Part shown: positions 1 through 14,100 of the stretch, piece after piece
How the letters are laid out: the number at the start of each line of letters is the position of its first letter
Numbering within the stretch: position 1 is the stretch's first letter
Source: Pelodera strongyloides
Taxonomy: Eukaryota > Nematoda > Chromadorea > Rhabditida > Rhabditidae
NCBI GenBank assembly: GCA_036852015.1
Contig: JAANDG010000169.1
Span: 124,001 to 188,000, forward strand
Direction: 5' to 3'
DNA length: 64,000 nt
Notes under the pieces: generated by a model
The model's database searches: none
What the model saw: the letters and a program-made list of their open reading frames with translations, nothing else
What the model was told of the DNA's origin: nothing
Position numbers and translations under genes: made by a program

Positions 1-2247
1 ATTAACCTCGGTCTCTTACGGTTCTGAACAATAATATACAACGCAAAAAAAAACAACGACCGAGAAATATATACCTTATGTCTCTTCGTAGAACCCAGCG
101 ATTCCGACAGTTTGTTAGTGCTCGGGCGTTTTCTGTCTTCTTTTTCGGTAGCTAAATACGTGTAGTGTACACACTTGACAAAGAAAGTTGAACAGCTGCA
201 GAGCATAATTCACAAACAATACAAATAAACTATTATGAAACAATGAATATAAATTAGCACAGGATAATTCACACAACTAAAACGCGATAAATTACTACAA
301 AAAGAAAAGGATAAATTAGCAAGAACATCTTGAAAAATAAGAAAATATCACGAAAAAATAGAAGAAAGAAAAAGGACTTACCTTCCCTCTTTATTGAATC
401 GTGGTGTGCGTGAGACTTTTCAGACCTTTCGCCTCTAAAAAAAAATAATTGGAACAAATCAGCCGAATAAATTCACAGCCGATACTATGACTGAAAGCTA
501 AATGCACATTATTATTAAGTGCAAAGTGTCAACGTGCCTAATGAATGCAAAATTGCAAAAACTTAAAAAAAAACTTACCCAACACCGTTATACGGCTTTT
601 CGTCAAACATATTCTTCTTTGGTTTTCCAGGCGAGACTTTTACACTCGGAGGTTTTTTGACCACAGACGGGGACGGTTCGGACTAAATTATTCAATTAAA
701 TGGCCACTCAATTGTTGCTCGTCAACCTTTCATCATATTGATGCACACATTTTATGTGTTAGTAAATATTTAATATTTAAAATAAAGTTCCGCTCCCAAA
801 TACGAACGTTATAAGTTCCGCTTCCAAACAGGAACGTATAAAGGTTTGAATTGAACGCTACACAATCACCACCAATCAACAACATCGAAAAAAATTAACA
901 TTTCAAATAAATTAAAACCGATGCATACACGACTTTTAGAACGACCCACCTTCTCAGTTTTATAGGAGGTGTCGACAGAAAGCAATGACGGGTTTTTCGA
1001 GTGATTCTGATTCAAGCCACCAGAACCCATTGTTTGCGATGGGGAAATCATCCTAAACATGTCTTATGAACATCCTAAACCAATTTGCTTACGAAAAGAA
1101 TAGTAATATCAAGCCCGACAAGAACAACAAATTAGAGGTGGAAGTATTCTCGTAAAACGAAGGCTATCCAAAAAAAAACATTGATGAGTAGAAAGTACAA
1201 AAACATCGAAAACATACCAATTCAGTGCAGAAGCTTGTCCTTGTGTGGGATTTGATCCCATGAAATTTGACTGAATTTGGGGAATGGTAACAGGAATGTC
1301 CACGTCATCATCCAATTCTCCTTCTTCACGCTCGTCTTCTATTTTTGCTAAACACAATATTATTCTAACAATAAGCCAAATTTCAATCCATGAAAACAAA
1401 AACAAGCCGATACTGTCGGATACCATAAGGGCGCATTCGAGTTGGCCAAAATGCACAAATTTCCCGAATTACTCAATATTCTGTTCGAGTTGATAGGGTG
1501 AGAGAGTATTGACAAATAAGAGGGCCCAGGAAAAAAACACTTTCAAGACTCTGCGTCTCTCATATGAGCGGGCCATTTCACAGCGCGCTAACAATGGCTA
1601 ACAGTGAACTCGAACTGATTATTTCGTTTTTTGCCCAACTCGAATGCGCCCTAAAAATCGCTATAGACGAAAAATAAATTGTCATACAAAAAAACCAACC
1701 AGTGTCTGGAGGTTGTCCGAGAGTAGGTACCGGACAAGGGCCATTATTCCCATTACCCAAGAAAGGATTTTGGAGCTGGAGAGCGACGGGCTTCAGAGAA
1801 TCAGTACTTGCTGAAAAAGTGTAATTAGCTGCTAGTAATTAATTCACAAGAAAATCCTATTACAAAAAATACTAACTTAAAAAGGTGATAAGTACAAAAG
1901 CAAGAAGCGGGAGAAGAAACATACGTTCGTTCTGTTTCTCCTTCATCAATGATGAAAAAACATCTACTCCTGTGCTTGGTGGACCACCTGAAAATAAATC
2001 GTAATTGAAATGATTTTTTGTTTCATTTATAAGAAAGGACAGCATCTTATTTTATTATATTTTCAAAGGGAGAAGGGAGGCGGATTGCAGTCACAGTGGT
2101 TTTTCAGAATACTTGTCTTCACATGACATAAACCAAAACTAGACAGTAACAAGGAACTAAAAGGAAGAATGGTTATCAAGACAACTTGAACGAACCTGAA
2201 ATATCGTGGTCGTCAATGAGAAGACGATCTTCTTCATCGTCCGACAT
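1..2247 (-). CDS. Unrecognised acidic/Ser-Lys-rich protein, 5' part (partial, 9 exons seen)
   Basis: Start codon at 2247-2245, reading leftwards. Exons: 2196-2247, 1925-1987, 1700-1810, 1218-1347, 950-1052, 579-682, 382-434, 75-151, and the start of a ninth exon at 1-23. All junctions are GT..AG and the reading phase stays open through about 238 codons. The protein starts MSDDEEDRLLIDDHDISGG. It then has a Pro/Gln/Asn-rich stretch, an acidic patch (KIEDEREEGELDDDVDIP), and a Ser/Pro/Lys-rich part with basic clusters (KRHK, NRKRPR) that could be nuclear localisation signals. No folded domain is visible. The look is that of a disordered nuclear regulator (transcription or RNA-processing type), but I do not recognise the family. 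The C-terminal part lies outside the window. Confidence is high that it is a gene and low for any function. Confidence 0.75.
717..783. repeat. Dispersed repeat, copy 1
   Basis: This sequence lies in an intron of the left-hand gene and matches 17450-17508 over about 60 bp with one or two differences (GTTAGTAAATATT versus GTTAATAAATATT). Confidence 0.7.
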
Positions 2248-3739
2248 CCGTATTTCTCAGAATGGACCACGAATAACTCTGGTCAGCGCCGCAGGACAAA
2301 ATCCTCAAAAGGCTTACATTAACAAGTCAAGGCTCAATACCGACGAACGTTCAAATTTAACTAGACGAATTTGCAACAAAGAGGTTTATTGTATGCCAGC
2401 GTTAATTTTGTTTTATGAAGCAAATACACTCGTAAAAAAATGGATCAACGGAATTACAACGCGTGATCCTTTTCGTTTTCAGATACACACTGACATGATC
2501 GTTGCACTGCTCACTCAGCAATCCATATCCCAGGATTCGGTTAAAACAAGAACTCACATAAAACGTTACCGACAGCAAAACGAGACACATACTACGCTTA
2601 AATATAATAAAAGAGAGCTTCGCCTTAATTTTGTGATTACTACTTTTTTTTGTTGGGAAAAACTTGGACTTGGATGGGTGGAATTTGTCAAAAATGGCAA
2701 CAGAGAAATTTAATTTCGAGCCGAAATTCCTGATGTTCACAAAGCGGGAATTTGAAAAAATAATTCTTGTATACTGTGCGACATTCTACCAGTGGAGGCG
2801 CAAAAGTGTGAAGTGGCTTTGGAAAGGCGAAGAATTTATGTGCTTGAGAAAATACGCGATAATACGAAATGACGAAATGACTGCTAGCAATAACGATTCA
2901 CTATTTTTGGATTGTGTTTTCAAACTTACAATTTTTTTCACTTTCACGCAGATTATGATTTCCAAGAAAAATATCGCGCAGTTATGGGTCTTTGTTTAAT
3001 TTTAACCGAAAACGTCCCGTAGCAAGTTTGAGTCAACATAAATGAATATAGATTGGTTTTCTAGAAAATTCACAGGAAAACAGTGGTCCCGGTATTCCAA
3101 TGTATACCGCGAGAGTCTCAGCTAATTAGCCACAGTGTCGTATCCGTTTTTTTACATAATGCTGAACAATATCGCACGGTTTCGATACCGAGTACCTGGC
3201 TGTATTTTTCTCACACGTACATTTTCGACCATTTACGGTTTTGCAGATTTGTGTAATACTGTACTTGTACTTATCACAAAAAAAAATGGGAAAAACTTTT
3301 TTTACGTGCCTGAGATTTTAATTGCTCGTCTTTAATATATTTCAACTTTAAACTTGAAATCGAGGGAAAGGCGCATACTACGAGTTCCTTTCCAAACTTT
3401 CCACGTTCTAGAAAGGAACTCATATTGTGGCTAATTTCACTGTGGGGCGTTGTCAATATCGTTTTTCCTTATACTGGAGTGTGACATTCACAAAAAGTGG
3501 TCACTGTCCATGAAGCCAATTGAGAATGAACTATTCAGATTTCTCGTTTTCCGAAGCGCTTTTGTGGGGGAGGGGCCACGTTTTTTTTATTACTAAAACT
3601 TGTTCCATAAACCGCACACTCGAAACGTCCGTTGGACGAAAATAATATTTATCGGTAAAAAATAATTCCCTCACGAAGTAAACAAGGACTGGTGTTGTTG
3701 AAAACCCTAATCCGGTGGAGTCGGTGAAGAATCAACATC

Positions 3740-3903
3740 TTAAAGCCGTATTGCACCTACTTTGGGAAATTTGCATATGGTACGCATATCCTATGTATCC
3801 TATGCAAATTTTTGGTGTCCGTCCGAAGTTTCCGGCACCAAATCTACATAGGATAGCATAGATTTGTCTATCATATGTAAATTTCCCAAAGTAAGTACAA
3901 TAA
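3740..3903. mobile_element. Foldback element (TTTAAAGC-end family, long-arm type)
   Basis: The two halves are imperfect inverted repeats. Left arm: TACTTTGGGAAATTTGCATAT, then TATCCTATGCAAAT. Right arm: ATATGTAAATTTCCCAAAGTA. A short centre lies near 3815-3835. It closely resembles the element at 55376-55548 in arm sequence and layout. No ORF is present, so it is probably a non-autonomous MITE. Confidence 0.6.
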
Positions 3904-4927
3904 CTTGAAAGTTTTTAAATTTGTTTTGTTGCTGAATGAAAGAGAATTTTTTGCCGATGAAAAGTTTCTCTGCTGTGAATCCGGTTGAAACTTAGTTTGT
4001 ATCTATAGACATAATAAACACTTTTCATAAAAATTTTGAACAAATACTAAATATAGGTTCGAGTTGGTCCATTTTGCTAATTTTAGAATGCACACCGTAG
4101 GATGATCGTTAGAGCGTTCGAAAATCCGTAACGAACGCGCAGTTTTGTAACCCGCCTCCTCTCTTCCCGCTGACTCCATGCTGCTCGCTTCTTTCCACTT
4201 GTTGTGGGAGGTTCGCTTTGTGTTTTGATCATTATTTGTTCTTTATGTTGCATGCAATGTAGACACCGAAAAGACGGCCACATGTTGTACCCGAGGGAAG
4301 GAAGAGCTGTCGTCGAGAGTGCACTGTGATAAACTTTGTAGAGAAAAATACAGCGTGTATCCCTTCGATACGAATTGCAGCGAGAATTTATTTCATATGA
4401 TTGTCGTTTTTCAATGGTTTCGTTTCATATCTGCATAAAAAAGACAGAGTCAGATGAGAAATCTGCAAGCTTCATTTTCCTGAAATTCATATTTGAATAT
4501 GGGCCCCTCCTGTTCGAGGATTTGCCCTAAAATCACATTTCTTAATGTGAGATAAACAGTGTGTCTGATGGATGCTTATTGAACTGTCTTTGCTATACAA
4601 TTAAGTAATTCAGTCAGCAATAGGAAGGCTTCCGCGATAAGAGCTTCTTGTTGCATCCTCTACCAGCAGTGCCGTCTTTGTCTAAATAAAGTGCGAGTTT
4701 CTTATCACTCCCAACGATTGACAGCATCTTTTTGTATATGTATCCGAACTCCGAATACGTATCTAATTCAGAAAAGAAAATGTATTCACAATTGTGAGTG
4801 TTTGCTTGCTCGTTCTATTCAACATTTTACGCATGTCCGTTTACTTACAATCGCCGACGCACGTTTGTTTATTATTGCTTTTTTTTTTGTATTTTCGGAA
4901 TCGTACGCGGAAGGTTTGAAGTGAATA

Positions 4928-5008
4928 ATGGGGTTTCCATTATCCCAAAAATCCAGTGTGATTCTGTCGATACTACCGTATTTCTTTCAGCATACTTGGA
5001 AACCCCAT
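4928..5008. mobile_element. MITE, ATGGGGTTTCC family (short copy)
   Basis: It starts AATGGGGTTTCCATTATCCC and ends with the inverse, ATACTTGGAAACCCCAT. The inner motif GTGTGATTCTGTCGATACTACC is shared with 10850-11012 and, inverted, with 34649-34794. At 81 bp it is the shortest of four copies in the window. Confidence 0.65.
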
Positions 5009-5157
5009 AATAATTCTTTGGCACGTTTGCGGGGAGTTGTTCGTGGTTTATAATTATTTTTTTCAGGATGCATGTTTGAATAGCTTATTATTTGCTATAG
5101 CTCTTATTGAATCAACAATCAACCACCGAACCACCGATCAAAAAACAATATTATATA

Positions 5158-8100
5158 ATGACAACACGACGCATCTCATCAGATGAAGGCGAACAGGCCG
5201 CTGACGAGTAAGCATTTGTTGATTATTGAGAAAGGTAAAGGATATTGGACAAGTTGTTTCATTTTTTCCTTTTTCTGTGGATTAGGAACAAGCTGTGCTA
5301 TCCTATAATTTTTTTGGCAGTTTATACGTAATATTTGTTTGTATGAAAATCGGGAAGTTTGGTTTTTTTCTGGTGTTTGGTGTGGAATTTGGGTGGTATG
5401 GTTATTGTTCGAAAAATAACCTTGTTTCAATCCTCAAGTTATTGAAATATGTGTACCTTTTATTTTATATCCATTTGAAACTGATGGTGGTGATGTGTGA
5501 TGTCTTCAGAATTCAGATAAAGTCTGTTCTTGTCCCATCAACCTAACCTTCTTGATTGTAAACTATTGATTGATTTCAGTGTGATCAAGACGTCGAGTTC
5601 TACTACTAAAGTAGAGGCCAGGTCGAGAAGGTCGCGTGCGAGTCGGACGTCTAGGTCGTCCGAGTCGTCGTGCCAATCCTCCTTGGCGGCCCAATCAACT
5701 AGCACGGCGGTCGAATCCAGGATACAAAGAGGCCGGAAACGAGCATTCTCCGAATCAAAACGCGTAAGTTGTGGTTAAACTTTACATTGTTTATTTGGTC
5801 CGTTTCGAGAGTTTTTGTAATTTTATGAAGGAGCCAGCCAAAGCCGAAGAGCTTATGTTTTTGACCACTTGTGACAAGCAATTATCAATTACTGATCGTA
5901 GCTATTCGAAGAGAAGCTGAACTAACAGACCCACCATCTGCTTAAGACAATCGTGGTTAATAGTGTGTATACCATTTGCATTCCTCCTCCATTTACCTGT
6001 GGTGACCTCAGGGGTGTCCCCCATCTTATTTGACTGTTTATGCGTGCAGCTGGTGGATTGCTCTTACCCAGTATACAATTGGCCTCAATGTTATTGCTTA
6101 ATTGCTTTCTATTGTATTGTCTTTATATTGCAGCCTTTCTCTTAACCATACTGATTCTTATTCTTGCATTACGTCATATCTGCATTGCACTTTTTGCTTA
6201 AATATCGTTAAAAAATTATGTCTTAAGTGGAATGCTAGTATGCTTTGTGTAATCGATTAGGTTCCTTTCGGCAACCATTTATGACCCGATTTCCTTATTA
6301 GGAGGTATGTTGTGTGCGAAGAATATCTAGCGGTATGACGATTACTGGCCCTTGTAATTCGAACATCGTCAGGTCACAGTAACCGCCAGCTGCTACTGCG
6401 CGGGAAAGAGGGCTCGCGCTCTGGCATCCCCCCATAGGATAGAGACCCTCGATACACGATCACAAAACATTGAGAGACAAGGGGGTCTATTGTGTGCGGT
6501 ATTCACCAATATTCATCAAGTGTATTACTTTTGTGTAGGGTAGGGTAGGGTAGTACACCTCGGATACGATATGAATATTGATTATGAATATTGATTTACA
6601 ATTTACATCTGCCTGATGGGATAGTTTGATAGTTATTATTTATATTAGTAGTATTCCCGTATGTCTTATCGTATTAAATATTTAGCCCGAAGCCGGCTTA
6701 TTATTGGATCGACGCCGAGTTGAAGCATAAGGCATAAGCAGATCGCAGATTTTAGGATAGTTTATTATTTATTCTCTCTCAATCTGTCCTGTTTGCATTA
6801 TTAATATGCACCAACTGTGGATCGGGGGTGGGGGAGATGTGGGTTGAACATCTGCCCGAGGGGACTAGTCACTGACTTATGTGTTGAGGCTCCACCTCCG
6901 TACGTACCGAGATAATCCAGCTCCAGCACTTTGGTTCGTTATCCATTCGATACAGCTATTCTGGAAATTGCGAGCTATGGTGATTTTCATCCTTTTTGAA
7001 ATTGTTATTCCTTAGCCCGTACAGGTAGTTTGTGTTTTAGTTCTCAACAAATTCAATTTACTTGGCGACTGTGAGACTGGCCTGGCGCCTTGAGTTGTAA
7101 TTTATGACTTGTATTGCTAACTGTACAGTTGATACAGTAAATATGAGTTGATATGCTTTTCATTTGCTTGTTTCAAGTTGGGTGCACCAGTTTAAGTTTT
7201 ATGACCTTGATCATGTCCTGTCTACTTACTACTTATTGTTTCTTTATAAGGCGACAGTTATGTTGCTTTCTTCACTTTCTTGGTACCAAGGCCCTTATAT
7301 TTTTTCTAAACCGTCTAAACGTTGCATTTCCATAGTAAACTTTGGGAAATTAGTTCAACGAGTTGATTGATTCGATCAGTGGGGGAAATAGAAGTATATT
7401 TGTCAATTTGTCACATAAGAGACTGGGTCAAGTTTTTTTCAGTTTATAAAACTTGATTTTGCGATTTCGCGCATTGATAGCCGTTGACATATCGAGTGAT
7501 TGATTTCCACATTTCCACTAGAGAAATGGTGTGCTGGTGTTCTAATGTACCATTTCGAGGCCGTTTCCCCGCACCCTTTTACTCTCTTATCGAGGGAATC
7601 TCGAGCAAGTCCGGAATTGAAACCACGCCCCCTAAATGTTCCAATAACGCGCACGTTCCCTTGAAATCTGCAGTTTGCATACTGACTTACTGATCTATAG
7701 CCTGAATTGTGAACCCACTGTTCTATTCTAATATACAATGCTACGAGTGGCAACGGTCTGTTTCTTCATTTAGTATTACGTATCGGATTTAATATTTTTG
7801 ATATATGTAGTAAGCTCTTTTTATATTAAGCTTAGGGGAGCTTAGCGTTGAATCGAATGTGACCCCATTTTTGCCAGAGGAACCTTGTGTGACCTAACCT
7901 TTTCGCACCTTCGTTGTTTATTTAAGGCTGTGAGCTGTGATGGTAGGGCAGGTCAGACTGGGCATTATATTACCGCACGCGGTTGATAAGCAGAATGCAG
8001 AAAAGATTTTCGCGCCACTTTTGTTTAATATGTGCAATCATTTATTAACATTTGGTAATCTACTTACAAGGTCTAGGTCATGCAACATCCACATATATTA

Positions 8101-11100
8101 TATTTGCTTCAAACTTGTGCAATTTATTTATTTATTTTTCTCAATAAAAGCTGCTGTCATATTTTTGTAGCAAATCCAAATGTAAGTAACGGGATGCACA
8201 ATTTAATATTCATTTATTTGAAAATATTTTTTTTAGTTGTATATGTTGCGGACATAATGTTCTAACTCAGCCCAATTAGATATTTCTTCCAGGTTGAAGC
8301 TTCGAATTTGGGTGAACCTGCACTAAAGACAAAGAAGATGACTGCTCTGATTGAAGTGGATGGGTTCGAGTACGAACACGATGAGGTATTTCATTTCTGA
8401 ATTATGGCCATTTGGGCTATTTCCCGGCTGCCGCTAGGTATGTGTTTTAAAGCGGTATGGCACGTGGTGGCGAAACACGAGGTGGCGAAACGCGTAGAAG
8501 ACAAGTGCATTGTATTACTTGCAAGCTGGACCTATCTGCACCGGAACGGCACATAAATTTGCATATAGTAAATGGGAACTGGGAGCCTGAAAACCGTATT
8601 GCTGAGCGGTATTGATTTATCTACAATCGTATTCAGGACACCCATAACGTGGCACAGAAACAAGGTGGCCACCATTTACTATCGTAATAATCAGTTTCCG
8701 ATTTTGGTAGACGTTGCGCGCGATTTAATATGTATATTTCGCGCGTTCCCACGTTTTATTACTTCGCCATTTTGTAAATCAGTATGTCTGCTGAATTTGT
8801 CGCATTCTTCCCGCAAATAATTTTTCGGAAATTGATTGTCAATATAACTGTCTGGAACAGTTTTGTCCATTTATTTACTGTATGAAAGTGAGAAGGTCTA
8901 AAGTGTGTATACTCTAGTACCAAGTAGTATCCTTGTGGGATAGTGAGTGAACAGAACTTGATTATCTTTCCTTGCCTCTCTGGTACTATGGATTGACTAT
9001 TTAGGTGGTGCAAACATTTGGACACTGGCCTTCGACGGCTTCCGGATCCGGTAGCGGAAGGTCGTCTCCCTTCACTCCGTATGCGGATGAGAACCATGAT
9101 CCGTATTGGATGGAAGCTGGTTGGTGTTTAATTTATCCACGACTTTGATGTGTAAGTGTGTGGAGGACTTGGAACCTATTGGAAAGTTTTGGTGAAATAG
9201 TTCAGCATTTATTTGTTTAAAGGAATATCTGCAAACAGTCGAACGGGCGCAGCCTTTGACCTTTTTTCGCAGTTGTTTCGCCGATCGTCATACTATGTAA
9301 GGTCTTTCTAGGAGCCTCTTCGGTAGAGAATCCCGCGTTCCGTGCCCTTTCTCACGCACTAGATGAGTCGAAGCTGCGCCGTGTACCTGTACCAGCTCAA
9401 CTGACCGAAAAGTACACAAGGGGTCTGGGATCACCTGAAAAGGTAAGTACAAAGTACAACTCTGGGTTTTCTTATTAATTTAATAATAATGTCTACAAAG
9501 GGTAAGTACAAAACTGGTTTTTTTATTAGTTAGTTAATTAATTAATTATATCCACATGTTAATGGTTTTAATGTATTATTACAACTAACTATTCTGAACA
9601 TTAGTGTTTTAATGTTCAGAATAGTGAATTTCCCACGATCTTGGTTTTGGCTACATTTTTCTGTATTATATTAATTAATGTTGAGCGATCTATCTTTTTG
9701 TTACTCTGGTTTAACTTAGAACTCTCCGGGATTTGTGCGCTCTCCCGCTTTCTCATTGACTAATTGCATCGCTATGCTTTTTCTCCCTAAAAATCTGTCA
9801 CATTCTCTGCGACCTCCTTGATTAGTGCACTCTCTCTAGTCTGTCACATTCTCTGCGACCTCCTTGATTAGTGCACTCTCTCTAGCCACTAATTACTGTG
9901 CGTGAGTGCCATCACCTACAGAGCCCGTCTCGTCTTATTTGTGTATGACCATGAAAAAGTTGAGGTCATCTCTATCCCCCTAGATATAGATCATTAGTAA
10001 TTTGTAGACATTTTTTCCCCCGGCAAATTGGGGATCTTACGATAATTATGCACCTTTACGAGGATATGTAGTGTGGGTGGAATTTACTGCCCAGGTGCTC
10101 CTCTCCTCAGTCATAGTGCAATAGCAATAGGATATGGGATTTTTGTATTGGGCATGTCATTGATGAAATTTCAAGAGCGAATTGCTAAAAAGCCTCTTGT
10201 CATCATTTTATATGATGCACACTTATATTATTGATATTATTGTGTCAATAAATTATTATTATTATTAAAATGAGATGAGACCAATTAATAAGCGTAGTTT
10301 GTAAGCAACCGGTCAATTCCTTTTGAAATGTCTATTACATTTATGCGTTTTGTCCGCACTCTGCTCTGCAACAACTACCCATAAAGTGTATACAAAGTAT
10401 CCTTTGTGTAAGAATAGTTGTATATACACGGTATTGTATGTTCCCCGTGCCCCTGTGACCTAGTGTGGCTGTCATTTGCCCTGAGAACACATCAGAAACA
10501 GAGATAGACGGCCTCCTCGCAATCAGCCGCCCTGCCCAGGGCGCCAATGTTACGCGCGCTGTCTTACACACTCACCCGCACGGCGAGCGGGAATATCTTT
10601 TTGAAGTGTGGACGGTTGGGAGGTGTCTCGGTTCGTTTGCCGCAGCGAGTACTGAAATAACAAAATTCTTAATTTAGGACAATCCTTTTTTGGGTTAAGT
10701 GACTACTCTTTACAGTAGTTTTATTATTCAGTCAGTGGGGAGTTTAGAAGGAAATTGTGACTTGAGACTTGAGGCATACGGGAGTTTGAATACTTGAATT
10801 TGAGCTTTCCAGCTTTCTCACCTGACCACTAGCATTAGCGTTCCATTTTATGGGGTTTCCATGTATACCAAAAATTTGGTGTGATTCTGTCAATACTGAA
10901 TACTACCCTATTTATGCACGAAACTTGCATATATTTTATGAAACATGAAAAATTAAATATTCTCGTGTAGTTCCAAGATACGGTAAATTTTCAGCATACT
11001 TGGAAACCCCATTATTGATTCCTATGTTCGAAGCCACTTAAATTCAAAATTGTCCAACTTGTAGTGAGCGCTCCTGTCTGGCACTAAAAAAAAACTAGAC

Positions 11101-14100
11101 AAAGGCTCTTTATGTATATATACTTGAGCGGGTTTGCTATCAGACTTGCTAACACTGTGGGAGTGGGTCATTGAGTGCGTGAATGTGTATAGGAATGACA
11201 GCCAGCTGATAACTAGCATTTGATAAGCGTTCACCCGCCTTTTCCCTAAAATATCTCCATTTGAAGACGTTCCTGGAGGCGCTAACTGTGCGGAAGTTGA
11301 CTGTGTTTCTAAATTTTAAAGTGGTATGGCACGTGGTTTTGAAGCATTCTGAATTCTGTAGTATACTATAAGAGGCAAGAAGCAGTTGTCCAGCATTTCA
11401 AGTTTCAAAACCGCATGTCATACCGCTTTAAGTAGCTGACCGCGACCATTCTAGCCCCCCCCCCGGAAGAGTTTCTGGTAACTGGTTACCCATCCCATGC
11501 CATTTGCATTCCTCAGCACCATTTTTTGAAGTTTACCTGGATATGTTTGAATTTTGAGTTCGAATTAGTACCGGAAGCGTGAAACTCGCGCACTATTTCA
11601 AAAAGGGACGAGGGGGCAGTTTAGAGGAGCGCGCGATTAGCAGATTTTCCCTTTTTTCACGGTTGGGTGACCGGTTTCACTCACACTCGCAGCTTGATTT
11701 ATACGGTCACTATATCATGGAAGAAAACCCTTTTGGAATATTGCGGCTTTATTTTTTGGCGCTCTTTACTTGTGGGAATTCTATTATCTGAAATTTGGTT
11801 CTCTTACTTAATAAAGTAATAGTGAGTGAATTATTCTAACATTTGAACTCTTATTCACTCAGTTTACTGTATTTTTAGAAAAAAAATATACATATATTTA
11901 TTTAAAATTCATTTAGGTATGGGAGTTGATGGTGCGTACTGACGAGATTGTCCGTCCCACTGATAAAATTATGTTGGCACATCCAAAGATATCACAGAAG
12001 ATGAGGCACGTGCTCATTGACTGGATGATGGAGGTACGCACTTTCTTTTTACTGAATTTGATAGGTTTACGATTTTAATTTTAAGTTTTGGGAAAAGAAT
12101 AACAGTAGACATCGTTTTCTAGGGTCTAGGAAGAAATATATTGCTTTGTTTTCCATTGCTTCTAGTGTTCTTCGGGCAATACAACCATGAATCAATTTCA
12201 GGTGTGTAGCACAGAAAAGCAGCACAGGGAAACGTTCCATCTGGCCGTTGATTACGTGGATAGATATCTCTTGAATTCCGATGATATTCCATTGGAAAGC
12301 TTTCAGCTTCTGGGCACAACGGCAATCTTTATTGCTAGTAAATATGAGGTGAGCGTGGGATCCCGTTCACTTGCTAGTTGAGTATGCAAATAAGTGATGA
12401 AATTGCTTTTCTCCCCCGTAGCAGTAACGGTGGCTTCGTGACTTCTATTTCTGACTTTTGACGATGTTTTCACATTTCATAATCAAGAACGCACACGCTT
12501 TGTCAACTGATACCAACATCTGGTAATCAGATAAAGTGGAGGTAAACACGAAAAACTATGTGGAATGAAATAACAAAGAGCTGACAGGTTGTTTGTGTTT
12601 ACTTTTTGTGTGATAATTTATGAACTATTTTTTTGTTTTTGTAGGAAATCTACCCTCCAAAGTTGGAAGAGATCGTCCAGTACACTGATAACGCGTGCAC
12701 TGAGGAAGATGTGCGACGGATGGAAATCATTTTGTTGCAAGCCCTACAATGGACCCTGTCACCGGTGACGTCGCTTCACTGGCTGGGAGCATTCATGCAA
12801 CTACTTGGCAAGAAGGAGGTATGTCTAGAGCATTGACTCTCTTGAGTGGTCGCTTCTCCTGATCTATAACTTTACGCGGTCAGCGCGGTCATCTGGCTTT
12901 TTATTCTCACTTTATCAGCGGACCAGACGGCTACGCCGCCTGAGTGGCCTGAGGCGGCACTCTTTCATATCCAAAGCGGAACAATTTTTTCAAATTGAAC
13001 TTTCGTAACGCACAGAGTGCTAGCGCACACTGCAGTTACTCTTTTATATAATAAGATATTTATGCCGCAAGATATGTGCTATTGTGGGTCTCAGTCGTTT
13101 ATTTATGCGATCTTTGAAAAATCATATAAATAAATGATAAAATTATCGAGAATCTTTGTATTTCAGATGCCGACGAGACCTGTAGGCGACGAGCACGTAG
13201 TGCCTGAGCATCCGTGTGTCGTCCCAGATATTATGCGGGAGGATTTTGTGCATATGGCTAAGGTGAGTATTTGTTTCTTTTGATCCTACCCAACCTCGGC
13301 ATTGTTTTATCGAGGGATTTTATGAAAACATTAACATGTACAGGGTATAAATTCCGTGCGTAAATGGAGGTGGTTTCTTTAGCTTAGTTATATTAATAAA
13401 CACCATGTTTCACTCAAATATATAAATTTCTAATTGCTTTCGAAGGTGGTCAAAAACAACCCGGAGGTGGTTCTTGCGTGTTTCAACGCACCAACCTCTA
13501 CCCCTGCATGTAAATTACAAAGCAAAAATGGTTTCTACTTACCAAAAGTTGTTTCCATCGTTAGTAGTATTGACTTAGTAGTTTGTTTTGTTTACTATTT
13601 GTCCTCTACTTAGATCCTCGACTTATGCATAATGGACACTCGGTCACTCCGCTTTTCCTATCGGGAGTTGGCCGCTGCCGTGCTATTCAGCTGCTTGGAG
13701 CCGATTGCTCTTATTTCACAAGTAACAGGTGAGAGTGTCAATTTGGGTAAATTACTTTTTTTACTCATTTTTATTTTAAGCTGTTCCATTGAAACGTGTG
13801 CATAATAATGTAACAAAAGTAGTACGTAGTATACGACAATGGGAGATATGGTGATTCACTGCGAGTCCGTGTAGCTAGGCTAGCGGACATGGGTATTATT
13901 GTGTTTGAACATGTTTGTAAGTTAAGTGTAAAATAAATGTCAGTTAATTCTGTAAATATTCAGGGTTCGCCTACGAAACATTGGCGCCCGCAATCGAATG
14001 GGTCGAACCATTCGTGAGATATTGTGAACGACGTCGATCAATTGGTTTGTTTCTTATTTTTATTTTGTAAAAAATTTGTATTTGGTCATTTACATGCGTT

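Larger units (their letters stand above)
2248..5157. other. Intergenic region between two divergent genes
   Basis: This 2.9-kb stretch separates the divergent start codons of the unknown left gene and cyclin E, so both promoters probably lie here. I see no convincing TATA box or additional coding exon. It holds two inverted-repeat elements (3740-3903 and 4928-5008). ORFs in it, such as the one at 2186-2713, show no coding features. Confidence 0.5.

Noticed and set aside
2186..2713. 175-codon plus-strand ORF
   Set aside because: It lies over the first exon and upstream region of the minus-strand gene, has no domain or codon pattern, and is a chance opening.
5201..5208. CTGACGAG string as a second hammerhead core
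   Set aside because: It is the coding sequence of cyclin E exon 1, and no nearby GAAA or NUH strands form stems.
6536..6556. GTAGG repeats as an interstitial telomere
   Set aside because: Only about four short GTAGG units that are not TTAGGG-type. A simple repeat.
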